Assembly (NCBI GenBank): GCA_001600495.1
Contig: BCKE01000017.1
Coordinates: forward strand, 494,142 to 558,141
DNA from: Pilasporangium apinafurcum
Taxonomy: Eukaryota > Oomycota > Peronosporomycetes > Pythiales > Pythiaceae
Direction of reading: 5' to 3'
DNA length: 64,000 nucleotides
Position numbers and translations under genes: made by a program. Under the pieces are notes generated by a model, which had not been told where the DNA came from, did no database searches, and worked only from the letters and a program-made list of their open reading frames with translations. Shown piece after piece: positions 44,981 through 55,569 of the stretch. The first letter of the stretch is position 1. Each line of letters starts with the position of its first letter.

Positions 44981-46560
44981 ATATAGTTAACTTATAGCTC
45001 CAAGGAAGCCGCGGTAAAGCGATATATAAACGTTTTGAACATATTCACTGTCATGACGTTCTTGCATTCTACACAGTTAATTATCTGAAGACTACGTTGC
45101 TGATAATTATATATAGGATCAGCGTGTGAATGGTTGGTGAGGCATTATCTTGAGCAATACCCGCCCTATAACATTGGATCTCACTAAATTGAAGTAAGCC
45201 CAACCCTTGACGGAAAATACAAAAATAAATACGAATTCATGAGAAAGCATGCAGTCGCAATCATCTTTGATGTGTTATATGCTCCAAGATGCTGACGATC
45301 CGTATAGCCAACGGCTCCTAGTCGTTTAAACATAATAGCAGCTGGAAGAATTGCGTTTGCTCTTTTATGATCCTAGGCAATGTTAAGATTACCTGACTGA
45401 TTATTTGATATTATAAATCCGTATTAGGTGATGATTGGATAAATATCTCCTATGTCCAATTGCCCAATTGCATCCGTCGAAAACGCATCTTTCATAGGTA
45501 CGTTTTCGTCAAAGTAGCTATGACTTTTCTCTAATACAGCAACCAGGTCGAGTGCTCGTTAGATATCAATTAATTAAAGGTCTGGAATGAATTTCAGCAA
45601 GTACTGATAGCGCGGAATCCCAGTGTTTTGAGCACGAATCCACTCATATCAACTACCGCATGAGAGTTTAGAGAAAATCTCGTGCCCTTTTTGCATTAGA
45701 ATGATGGGCTTCTCAGTGGAGGGTTAACTCGATTGTTCTTAGACAATACTACGTCTTTGAAAATTGGATTGGTTTTGTTTGCAATGAATATGAAGATATA
45801 ATGCTCATAGGGTATCCGTAACAACTTGGATCAATTGGATTTTGCGTGCTTGATATTTGGATCGCAGATAAATTGACCATACTATGGTTTATCTAACATG
45901 CCACTCGCTAGTGAGATGGAGATACGTGCACACATAGAATGAGACGAAACCGAGGAAACGCATACAGCATGAAGAGCGAGCATCGTCATTACGCTGTATT
46001 TCGTCGCGAACGAGATAAACAAATGTTAATACGTAACGATCTTTCGCGGAGGCAATCCCTTGTTTCGTCACCCCTTTGCCCCAAGATCGAAACCGATATA
46101 AACGGTCTTCTGCGCTAGAAGAGAATAACAATTATAGAATGTAAGCTGCTGTCGAGTCACTGCAGTCTCTCATTCTCTCAAACGGCTATCAAATAAATTT
46201 GGCAGAAAATCCGGAGCAATCAAAGTAATCTTCCTATATAATAGAGACAAAACAACAGATCGAGCCAATTCCATATATTAAATATTTATCTTTCTATTGT
46301 ATAAAGTTTGCTATTAGTCGCCTAAGTTGGCAACTAGTCGGTCACATTTAAAAGTAAATCGACTAGCTAGCAACTATCCAGTTAAAGACTCACCCCGAAC
46401 CTCCAAGTCTGCGTGTCTTTGTTTTTTCTCGTCTTATTTTACAAGTCGGCATACAGTTACAGTTCCTTGAGTTCATCATTCGCTGTCGCTTAAGCCTCAT
46501 TCTCCAAATTTCTCTTTTTCAAGCACACGACAACCCAAGCAATATAAAACTAAGATACAA
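44981..46560. other. Spacer and 5' region of copy J
   Basis: 1.6 kb. A CATCTTTGATGTGTTA motif lies at 45263. 46060-46170 carries CCCTTGTTTCGTCAC, AAACGGTCTT and CGAGTCAC blocks that are also upstream of H. GCGTGTCTTTGTT is at 46411. No gene was seen other than the promoter of J. Confidence 0.5.
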
Positions 46561-46908
46561 ATGTGTCGCCCAATTGAATGCCAAGTGCTCCCAAGTGCTC
46601 TCTTGTCTCTGAAAGTCAATATCAGCAAAGAGCCATTCGAGATGATTACCACCACTGCTCTACGCAGCTACCCAGTGCCACCAACGCATGGTATCTCTCT
46701 ACAAGACGAGGCATTTCAACATCAAGCGCATGCTAATCTGCAAAATTTGATCATCACAGCGGCCAGTCCTAAGAGCTCCGCGATCAACGCATTACTTGCC
46801 AAGAAAGCGCTTCGATACCGCAAGAAAATCCCTACTTCCTCAAAGCAAATTCGCATGTCATCAATGCATCTTGCAAGCACGATGGAAGTGTCAGTCATGT
46901 CCTCTTAA
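46561..46908 (+). CDS. MCRP small-protein family, copy J
   Basis: 115 residues; function unknown. Starts MCRPIECQVLPSALLSL. Core: GISLQDEAFQHQAHANLQNL, then KSSAINALLAKKALRYRKK. End: TMEVSVMSS. It lacks the final Cys of G. A 5' region of at least 500 bp is related to that of copy H. It is the last family member, 340 bp before the Fanzor/IS607 relic. Confidence 0.8.
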   Translation: MCRPIECQVLPSALLSLKVNISKEPFEMITTTALRSYPVPPTHGISLQDEAFQHQAHANLQNLIITAASPKSSAINALLAKKALRYRKKIPTSSKQIRMSSMHLASTMEVSVMSS

Positions 46909-47249
46909 GAGCATGAAGTAGATTTATTATTGATGTTGCGTAGCCGGGGATCAACCCTTATTTATTATTTTTTTAATGGACCTATAATTATTTTTCCCAT
47001 ACTATTGTAAGCATTCGATGCACGCTTCTTCGCAGGAATGCTGTTGCTTTCCTGGTATGTCAATTCTACTGGACTCCACACATAGCCATCGCACAAGTGT
47101 TCTCCTACCGGCGATTACCAGAATACGGACTAACCGTGTGAACACGTTTGAAAAGTCGGTTGACTCCCCCAATGTCCACGGATACTTTTCCTATACTCTA
47201 TTTGCTTCCTACATTCTTTTCTCCCTGTTGTAACTCTGGCGGTCTTGGA

Positions 47250-48267
47250 AGTCCATGTAGGAGACACATAGCGAGTATAAGGATGTTCTTTGATGCATTC
47301 ACATCTCGATCCCACGTGATTCATGGCTCCACATGTACTTGACGTTTGTCATATACTGCTCATACGACGCCCTCTTGAACGAAGGTATCGTCCTGACAAT
47401 CCTTCCGTACTCATATCCCCGCTGCTTCAAGTTCTCGTACCAGAACGCACACTTATTCATCCCGGCGAGATGCCTGTACTCTCGCATAGATATCTGTTGA
47501 ATGTCGTACTGCTAGTTACTGGTTTGCTTGCGTCGAACACCATGCTTGTGTCCCCTCTTCCTTTTCTTTTTCCGCTTCTTTCGTCGTTTCTGCTTCGACT
47601 CTTCCACTTGACTCTGCTTGGGCATCCTTCCGTTGCATTTGGTTTTCTTCTCTTCCACATCAACTTCTCACACACGAATGGCAGTGCAGAGCGATCGCGT
47701 ACCAGGGTCGATCCCAACGACAGTATCGGGAACATAATTGTCAGGAGGTACTATCATATTTTCGTCTTTCTCTTTCACGGGACACTGCTGGAGGTGTTCA
47801 TTCTTGAAAAAGATGTTTCTAGCAGCATTGACATCTCTGTCAGTAAGGATTAACACTTGACCAGAAGTCTTCTTGGCGTTCTCTTGCTTTCATGTCTTCA
47901 TTTTTGTCTTGATGAAGTTGTTGGTCAGCGTGAATCACGACTTGGATGCTATGCTCTTTACATATTTGTGCGAGGAGTCCGTACTCAAATCGGTCATGGA
48001 TAGTAACCGCAATCTTCGAGATCTGTTTTTTACGTGCCATTTCTACCAATCTGGACAGTCGTAGCTTGCTATCCTTGAGATCGGAACCAATGTCGATCTC
48101 CTCGAACATGTACTGTCATTGACTTGCATCTTTTCTTGAAAAGAAGAATGGTGGAAAAAAGAGCTTATTGCAGAGAATTGAAAACAAGCTTTTATCGATA
48201 GGGAGAAGAAAAGCAGATCGAAGTATATCCCACCGGTGGGAGAAATGGGGGAATAAAGGTTAACCAA
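47250..48267 (-). pseudogene. IS607-type element relic: serine recombinase piece plus Fanzor nuclease pieces
   Basis: On the minus strand, in order: an HHSSFQEKM segment as in the 9-kb and 25-kb relics (48200-48130), then 48109-47840, EEIDIGSDLKDSKLRLSRLV and VTIHDRFEYGLLAQICKEHS. The last two look like the catalytic-domain end of an IS607 TnpA serine recombinase (DR-x-x-F/Y-G pattern). Next come TDRDVNAARNIFFKNEHL, VVGIDPGTRSLCTAI (RuvC-I of a Fanzor) and REYRHLAGMNKCAFWYENL. The last piece is TWDRDVNASKNIL (RuvC-III) near 47300. Frames shift several times and the zinc ribbon is gone. The double RuvC-III implies two overlapping or nested copies. Confidence 0.72.
48228..48263. repeat. Palindrome and half of the AACCTTTATTCC element (copy 4)
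   Basis: A perfect 14-bp palindrome TCCCACCGGTGGGA (48228-48241) is followed by GGGGGAATAAAGGTTAA. The second is the same end sequence as the palindromic elements at 32284, 33835 and 42725. It adjoins the IS607/Fanzor relic. Confidence 0.55.
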
Positions 48268-48415
48268 GTTGACTCTCTAATAACCACGTAATTTCTACCT
48301 ATTAAAATGCATTATTTTATTATTCAATATTTTTTATCCAATGAACGTGCCGATAGGTTTGACACGGATCATCACTGTTGCTTTGGTGAAATCCTCAACA
48401 AGCGAAAGGCACAGG

Positions 48416-49712
48416 ATGGCGTGGCGGAATGCAGATCTGGACGACGCCATTCGCCTTTTAGGCAAGGAATTCGGCAAAAACAACGAGAAAATCGTTCTGG
48501 GCAAGTAAGTAGACCATTACTACTCAAAGTTCTGCTGCCATCACTCTCATTATCGTTGATAGTATCCTCTGATCAACTCTATCTGCTGATGAAATAGAAC
48601 GGATGCGGAGAAGGAGCTCCTGGCGAAGCATGCGCAGATCGGCAAGCGCCGATCGTTCATTGGTTTTGTCATTGGGGGGACAACATTCGCAGGATGTATG
48701 ATGATCATATTGACTTCTTATGGAGAAGGAATAATTGGATCATGTTCTGCACAATTGTGGTGGATTTATAGTATGGAAGGCTGCTGGCGGCAAGCGTCGC
48801 GTCTTAGGGGCAATGGCTTCAGCATGTACGTATTGAAAACAACGATGTTTATGAAAGTGCGATGATGGATTATTGGTGACTTTTTTATTTTGTGATTGTT
48901 GTAGCGGGTGGTATCATTGGTATGACATATGGCATCCTGAGCATTCGCCGTGAGTTGTTCACGGAGCTACTCTCGCTCCCGACTGAAAAATCACCCTTTG
49001 CTAGCCGTGCGAGAAAAGTGTACGCACGTTAATTTTCAGCTTCATCTTCATGTATGAGTGATATAGATTGCTCAGCAGATGATTGCCTGTCTGATTTGTC
49101 GTCTGTAGTCTACAAGAGCAATTGCCGAACAACGAATTTGTCGCTCAGATCCAGGAAAAAATGAAGGGAATGGGGTCCTACAGGTGCGTGTGTTTGCAGT
49201 CTTGTACTAGACCAAAAGCTGATCTAATGAACGATTGATACTTGGAAAATGAAAATAGTGATGCATGGAATGAAGATTTTCAAGGGAAGCCCAGTTTCCC
49301 AGAACTCCCGGTTATTCGGAATGAGAACGAACAGAGGTTTCCAACCCGTCAACGTCGAACGGATGTGTCCTCGTTATCGTCGAGAAACGAACAGGGCACA
49401 CCTTCATCAGATGATGTGGATGATAATGAGCCGACGAACTCGATGCGCTCGCCGTTCTTCTTTGGCTCGAAAGCGCCAGCATCTTTTGACGAATTCGACC
49501 GCGAGGAAAATCGAGACCTCCCACCATTATCACGTGATCCATATACCCATCGTTACAGAACAGAGTTGCACAACAATAGGAACGATGATGAGCTGAACCA
49601 CGACACAGACGATTACTACTTTGGCTACCCGCGCAGCGAGTCGGATGCACCACCGAAACCCACCACATGGGACGAAATTCGACGGCGAGCATCTGAACAG
49701 CAACGGAAATAA
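48416..49712 (+). CDS. OCIA-domain-like membrane protein
   Basis: Six exons join in phase (48416-48504, 48598-48695, 48772-48825, 48905-49019, 49109-49183, 49259-49712) to 294 residues. Two glycine-rich hydrophobic helices, [15 protein letters not shown] and [20 protein letters not shown], are followed by [20 protein letters not shown]. That resembles the end of the OCIA domain found in endosomal/mitochondrial membrane proteins. Also OCIA-like are [10 protein letters not shown] and the C-terminal [14 protein letters not shown]. The rest is acidic and disordered. The OCIA match is from memory of the pattern and is moderate; a generic two-pass membrane protein is the alternative. The last exon's 3' end nearly meets the convergent gene at 49809. 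Confidence 0.6.
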
Positions 49713-49808
49713 TGCATTTTCAGAGTGCTTGCTCTATACATTTCCATTGTCTTTGAAGGGCATAAGTAAGCCAGAAAAACAAGAATACAGACGCACGCAG
49801 ATGCGCAT

Positions 49809-50738
49809 TCACAACGAAACATCATTGTTGTCTCCCTTCACGCGTCCAGACCTTGCTTTTGATGTGAAAATCGCCTCTTGTTGCACTAGTGACTTCATGC
49901 GATGGTCCGCTGCCGCCTGTACTTTCGTCAATTTCCCAAATCGTTGCTCTTCGCGGAGTAGAAAACACTCAGCGAGGCGGATTTTTGAAGGTAAATCGAC
50001 GCTCACGCTTGCAGAAAATGACGTCGAGTCGAGCAACACAGGTAAGTCATCGTCTTCAGGAAGTTCGTGTTGCCAGAACATGCTCATACTTTGATCTAGA
50101 CCACCGATCGTTGAGAATGGATTGCGTTTCGATAATCGAACGCCATCCATCGCCTTGGTCGCTAATTGGCTCCTGTTGAGGAAATCCAAATCACAATTCA
50201 TTTTCAGTAGATAGTTCATGTTTCGCCATGGGAACGGCTCGATCTTCGCCATTCGGCGGCGCCAGCCAGCGATAGCATCAATTACAGAAAGTGAAAGCTC
50301 TCGCACTTTGAGCAACGTTTCTAAAAGCTCTACACTGCAATCTTCCTCAAATGAACAACAATACTGCAACAGTTGATCGAGACCATCTTCTCTCGCCACG
50401 ATTGTCTTCAGCACCTTGAGTTCTTCCACCGACTGATACCCCTCGTACGAAATTGCCTTGTCGCCTACATTAGCAGCAACGTTGAGAAGATGTTGTGCGT
50501 TCGAAACCTTGCTTCCATGGGCTTTGGTAGAAGATATTGGGATTTGTCGAGAATTATGAGTAATGTCATAGGCATCAAATGTGTAAACAGCTCGATTCGT
50601 TGCTGTTGTACCTGTTCCACTCATGCACTCTTCCATAATTGTTCGCGAGAGCTGGTCTTTCCGCCTGTTGGTGTCTGTGACTAAAGCGGCAGTGACTAAA
50701 GAACTATTGTATCGTGACACGACGCTTTCCATGACCAC
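49809..50738 (-). CDS. Uncharacterised protein
   Basis: 309 residues, single exon; not recognised. Thr/Asn-rich N-terminus, then mostly helical segments (SVEELKVLKTIVAREDGLDQ, LLETLLKVRELSLSVIDAIA) and WRRRMAKIEPFPWRNMNYLL, a Trp/Pro-containing conserved-looking stretch. The C-terminus is basic. No signal peptide; no membrane segment. It lies 156 bp downstream of SMC1 on the same strand and converges with the OCIA-like gene, 96 bp apart. Continuous high-quality coding frame; function open. Confidence 0.7.
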   Translation of the reverse strand: MVMESVVSRYNSSLVTAALVTDTNRRKDQLSRTIMEECMSGTGTTATNRAVYTFDAYDITHNSRQIPISSTKAHGSKVSNAQHLLNVAANVGDKAISYEGYQSVEELKVLKTIVAREDGLDQLLQYCCSFEEDCSVELLETLLKVRELSLSVIDAIAGWRRRMAKIEPFPWRNMNYLLKMNCDLDFLNRSQLATKAMDGVRLSKRNPFSTIGGLDQSMSMFWQHELPEDDDLPVLLDSTSFSASVSVDLPSKIRLAECFLLREEQRFGKLTKVQAAADHRMKSLVQQEAIFTSKARSGRVKGDNNDVSL

Positions 50739-50894
50739 GAAGCATAAATATAAGACGCGCGACGTCCATTCAACATAAAGTTAACTAGAAGCCAAAAGAC
50801 AAGAAGAAAATTAAACGCAACTACAGCACTAGCTACCCATTCACATGCAAGCGTTTGTGTGCTTATGAGTATTTGCACTTGCTCTGTGATCTTT

Positions 50895-53800
50895 TCAATC
50901 GAATCTCGTGAGATCAAGGGTGAGCGCTTGTGATTGCTGGAGGTTGACATCTTTGGCAATCCCTACGAGCGCATCGGCTTTCTCGTAAAATGCATCTTTC
51001 AACGAGATCACCACACACTGAAAGTCGCAATTCGCGATGTAGTTCGAGACCTTGTTCACGTTCACGTTATCCAGCGCAGCGTCGACTTCATCGAGCACGA
51101 AAAATGGCGAGGGACGGTAGTTGTGGATCGCAAACAAAAGTGCCAGTGCTGCAACAGTCTTCTCACCACCAGATAATTGCTCCATTTCCCGGAAGCGCTT
51201 CATAGGGGGCATGGCATTGTACTTCAAGCCATTTAAATAAGGTTCTTCAGTATTCTCCAAGTTGAGATAAGCAGTCCCACCAAGCGGATGCTTGGAACTC
51301 TTGGTCAACTGTTTATAAGTGGAATCAATCACACTCGAAATGTGATTAAAGGCTTCCATGAATCGCTCATACCGAGCAGTTTTCACCTTCTCAAAGTTTG
51401 ATGCAGCCTCGTATGATTGCCGTTTGATTCGCTCTAATTCTTCTTCTTCCTTCGCAATACGCCCTTGAATCTCGTCATATTTGTTGAGTGCGCGCATGTT
51501 CGGTTGCATCCGCTCCAACTCAGATAGCATCTCACTGAGTCGCTCTTCATAATTAGAATTAATACTTTCATACTCATAATCATCCTCGACAATAACTGGA
51601 TCTGGTAGTGACGAAAAGTCGATTTCCTGATCGATGTATTTTTCAACAGCCTGCGTGACCAACATACCGTCCGCACTCTCGAGACTTTCACGATCGGAAT
51701 GACTGCCGTTCAATGAAGGAACTGTGAGATTACTAACATCTTCCATCTCCTCATTCTCTTCATTTTTCTTGCCATTCTCACTCTTTTTCCTCACAATTGG
51801 TAAATTCAATTGGTCAAAAGATGCTCGTTTGAGGATTTCATTAATTTGATCCCTCACACGGTCAAGAGTCGTCTCCACCGTCGTAATTTTCTTTAAAATG
51901 TCGGCTTTCTTCTGCTCGCTCTTCGATTTCTTCTTACCAATGGTCTTCAGCTCGTTTTCCAAGTCATCCACCTTGCTGGATAATTGTGTATGTTGCCCTT
52001 CTTCGGTCTTTTTCTCATGTACCAAGGCATTAACCTTCTTCTCGAGTTCATTTTGGTCCTTCGCTAAGCTTTTCAAAATTTGTCTCTCTTCTGCTGCCTT
52101 TTGTTTTGCAGATTGCAATTGGACTTCATAGTCCTGAGATTCCAAATAAGCGATCTGAAAACAAACGAATACACAAAGACATAATTAGTATGTGCACTTG
52201 GCTGTTCAGTACATGTAGCACACATGCATTCAACCTGTGCCTCCAACTTCGCCATATGCTCTGCTATCTTCCGTCTCGTCTCCATGTGTTGTTGTTGGCG
52301 CTTCAAAACTGTTTCTTCGTAAACACGGATGCTATCGACACCCATTTGCTGACTAAAATCCGCAAACATTTCATCTTCTACACTGTGAATTTCATCCTCT
52401 AGTGCAGATATTTTAGCTTTACGAGAGCTCACAGCTGCTTCAAACTTTCGCAGTTCGGGAAGAATACGCTGTTGTATACGTTTATTCGTATCCTCAATCC
52501 GCGATTGAATCATGGGCTTTTTTGATTCCGTGGTGCTCAAATCTGCCTTCGCGTAACGCAAGCGATTCTGCTTGCCTTCCATTTGAGTCCGAAGAGTCTG
52601 CAACTTGGAATATGTCCCACCATGTTTCTCCATAGCATGTAACTCCTCGCTCAATTCATCCTTTTGTTGCTGAAGTGAATCAATCTCACGATCATCCCAT
52701 CGACCAGCACGTTGCACATCACCATGGGTTTTCCCTCCAGTCATACTGCCGTTCTTGCTCACTACCATTCCATTTAGTGTCACTGCTTTTACTTTTTCGT
52801 TTTGTCGGAAGCAGAGATCACGAGCGACCTCAATGGAATCGCATACGACAGTATCCCCAACTGCGTAGAATAGAGCGGGTTCAATTTCAGGGTCACACTC
52901 AATAACATCAACTACAAGTTTGATGTTATTTCCCAGATTCCGAAAGCGCTCATTGATGGGTTTCACGCGAATTTTGTCGAGAGGAATAAATTGTGCACTT
53001 CCAAGTCGGGATTCACGCAAGCACTGAATACAATCTTGGCCAGTCTTGTAGTCAGTAACGACAAGTGCATCCATGTGTTTGCCTGTCGCGACTGTCACTG
53101 CCATATTGTACTTACGCTGAACTGGTTTGCATAGATCAGCTAAACGACCACGCACGCCAGGGAACAAGCGTTTCAAAGTTTCGGTCGTTTCGGCTCGTCG
53201 CGTGTCAGCTTGAGATTGTCGTTTATCGTCTTTCAAATCCCTCAGTTTGCTGTGTACACGATTCAGCTGCTCTTGAAGTTTTTCTTTCCGTTGTGCCTGA
53301 GTTTGAATCTATGGTGCCATTGTACATACAATCAGAATGTGAGCTTACAGCTTCAGAACACTTCAGTATGTATATGCACGTACATCTGCTTCAGCATTTT
53401 GCAAGTCCTGCTCGGCTTTTATAATAGACTGCTCCGTCTCAGCGATGACATCTCGCATCTGTGATACATAAGATTAGTAAAATGTATTTGATAGAATGAG
53501 AGAGAGAGATACAAAATATAGCTTACTTTTTTGATCCTATCTTCAGCCACTTGAAAATCCTCAGTCAGCATTTCAACCACCTTTTCATTTTCTTTCTGTT
53601 CCTGGGACAGTGTTAACACCTTGTTCTGATCAATTTTCTGTTGTCGCAGAATAGAATCAAGTTCATTTCGCAGGAGATTGGTTTTCACCCGCACCGCTTC
53701 CTTAATCCGATGGTACTCTTCTAATCGCGCTCCTTCCATTACAAGCGCTTCACCGTCTTGATTAGAGCTTTTGTTCCGCTCTTGTGCTTCTAGCTTTTGC

Positions 53801-55015
53801 TGTGCAGCTGTGAGTTGTTTTAAATCATCTTTTAATCCCTGGATCTCTTTCGTTTTCCCCGTCAATTTCACCTTCAACGTTTGCTTGGCGTTTTCCGCTT
53901 CAACCATTCTTCTGTGAGAAAATTTACCGCGCTCCTTCAGTTGAATCATTTGTGGTTCAACAGCGGCAATTTCAACTTGAATATCCTGTATTCGTTGGCG
54001 GCTGGACTTGATTTCACGAAGTGCTATGGAGTGCTCTTTCTTCTTCTCTCGATACTTTTGTGTTATTTGTTCCTCCTTCGCAGTAAATTGGGAAAGCTCG
54101 TCTTGATAGGCCTTCAGTTCTTCGTCATGACTTTTTCTACTCTCTTCGACTTGGAAAAGCTGCCACAGGTAGTGTTCAATGCGAAGATCATTCTAAAATA
54201 GACATACACTAAAGTTGTAAGTATACATATCCCAATTCGACGCAAAGATCCTCAAACCATCACGTACTACTTGCTGTAGCTTAGTTCGAAACTCTTCAGC
54301 CTCCTCTTTCTGCTCCTTGACCGTTTTCTTTTCGGCAAACAAGATTTTTTTCTTTTGATAGGCGAAAATCGCGTTCTCTTCGGCAGCATTCTTTGCCTCT
54401 AAACATTTCTCATATTCTTGCCTGTAATTTCACAACTCATCAATCAATGCAACGCGTACAAAAAAAATAAAATGAGTGTACTGTTTACCTGAGTTCATCA
54501 GACGTGGAAATCTGTTCAAACAGCTTTGTAAACTCCTCTGGATTCTTGGACGCGATCGACTCAACGTCGCCCTGGAAGACGAGGAAATTACGTGCTTTGA
54601 CCAAGATACCGATTTCCTTTAGTTGTTGCTGATATGCCTCAAACGATACATCTTGATGGTTGAGTTGATACGTGCCCACGCCTTTATCATTGATAATCCG
54701 TGTAAATAGCAGCTCTTGCTTCTCAACTGCTCCTGCGATTTCGTCCGCACTCAATCGATACACAAGCGTCACGTATGCCTTTCGAATCGAATTGACTGGT
54801 GTATTGGTAGGTCCGCGGTGGATTAAATCCTTCAACTGTGTTGACCGTAAGTGACGACTTGGCACGCCTAAGACGAAACTAATTGCATCCATCAAGTTGG
54901 ATTTCCCCGATCCGTTCGGTCCAATCACAGCTGTGAAGCGTTGGAAGGGCCCCACGACGTGTTTGCCGCCGTAGGACTTGAAATTCTCCAGCTCCAGGCG
55001 CTCGATACGTCCCAT
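50895..55015 (-). CDS. SMC1: Cohesin subunit SMC1
   Basis: ATPase of the cohesin ring that holds sister chromatids together. Six exons (55015-54489, 54421-54268, 54192-53527, 53458-53384, 53308-52235, 52154-50895) join in phase to 1251 residues, the usual SMC1 size. The N-terminus has MGRIERLELENFKSYGGKHV and Walker A AVIGPNGSGKSNLMDAISFV. A long first coiled coil follows, then the hinge at about 520-680 (GRLADLCKPVQRKYNMAVTV, VSKNGSMTGGKTHGD), then the second coil. The head closes with the signature LSGGEKTVAALALLFAIH and Walker B FFVLDEVDAALDN. The GRIERLELENFKSY start marks SMC1 rather than SMC2-4. Introns are 67-82 bp. Confidence 0.96.
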
Positions 55016-55569
55016 GATGCCTTCTCCTCACTTGATGCAGCAGTGATGATTCGGAGGGTAAGATAGGATGTAAGTGCAAGTTTCCCTTTGTTACTTTCAC
55101 CAACGACACACGAAAAATGGCGCCAACTGCAGCAGGCAGCGTCTAAAATAGTGTTAGTGACGTATAATGCTGGATAGACTCCTAAAATAATGTGTTCATT
55201 CTGATTAAATTGGTATTTTGTGCTCACTGTACTATTCCATTTAGGAATCTAAATTATTGTGCACTCAACTGGCAGCAACGATAATCATCTTTGCCTCAAT
55301 CCTTCTTCCCATGCACTACCACATCAAAACAAGCCAAGTGTCCTCGAAAGCGGAAAAAGAGGAAGATATTGGAAATGCGGAGAGCATGTCTCTTCATCAA
55401 CCACAGATATATCCATGTACAGAATGTATTATCTCCAACAAAACGGATGAGGCAATTTTCTACAGTTTTTTTTCATAATGGACTCAATTGTTTCTTCATT
55501 TGCTCCTCCATTTACTTCCTGTGCATATTTTGATGCGTGCGTCCGTCCACCTTTTTCTTAGACAACATA

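Noticed and set aside
20290-48300. Search for a CRISPR array, rRNA or bacterial-type insertion
   Set aside because: No regularly spaced short repeats, no rRNA sequence and no operon-like gene run were seen; the repeats present are transposon ends and gene duplicates.
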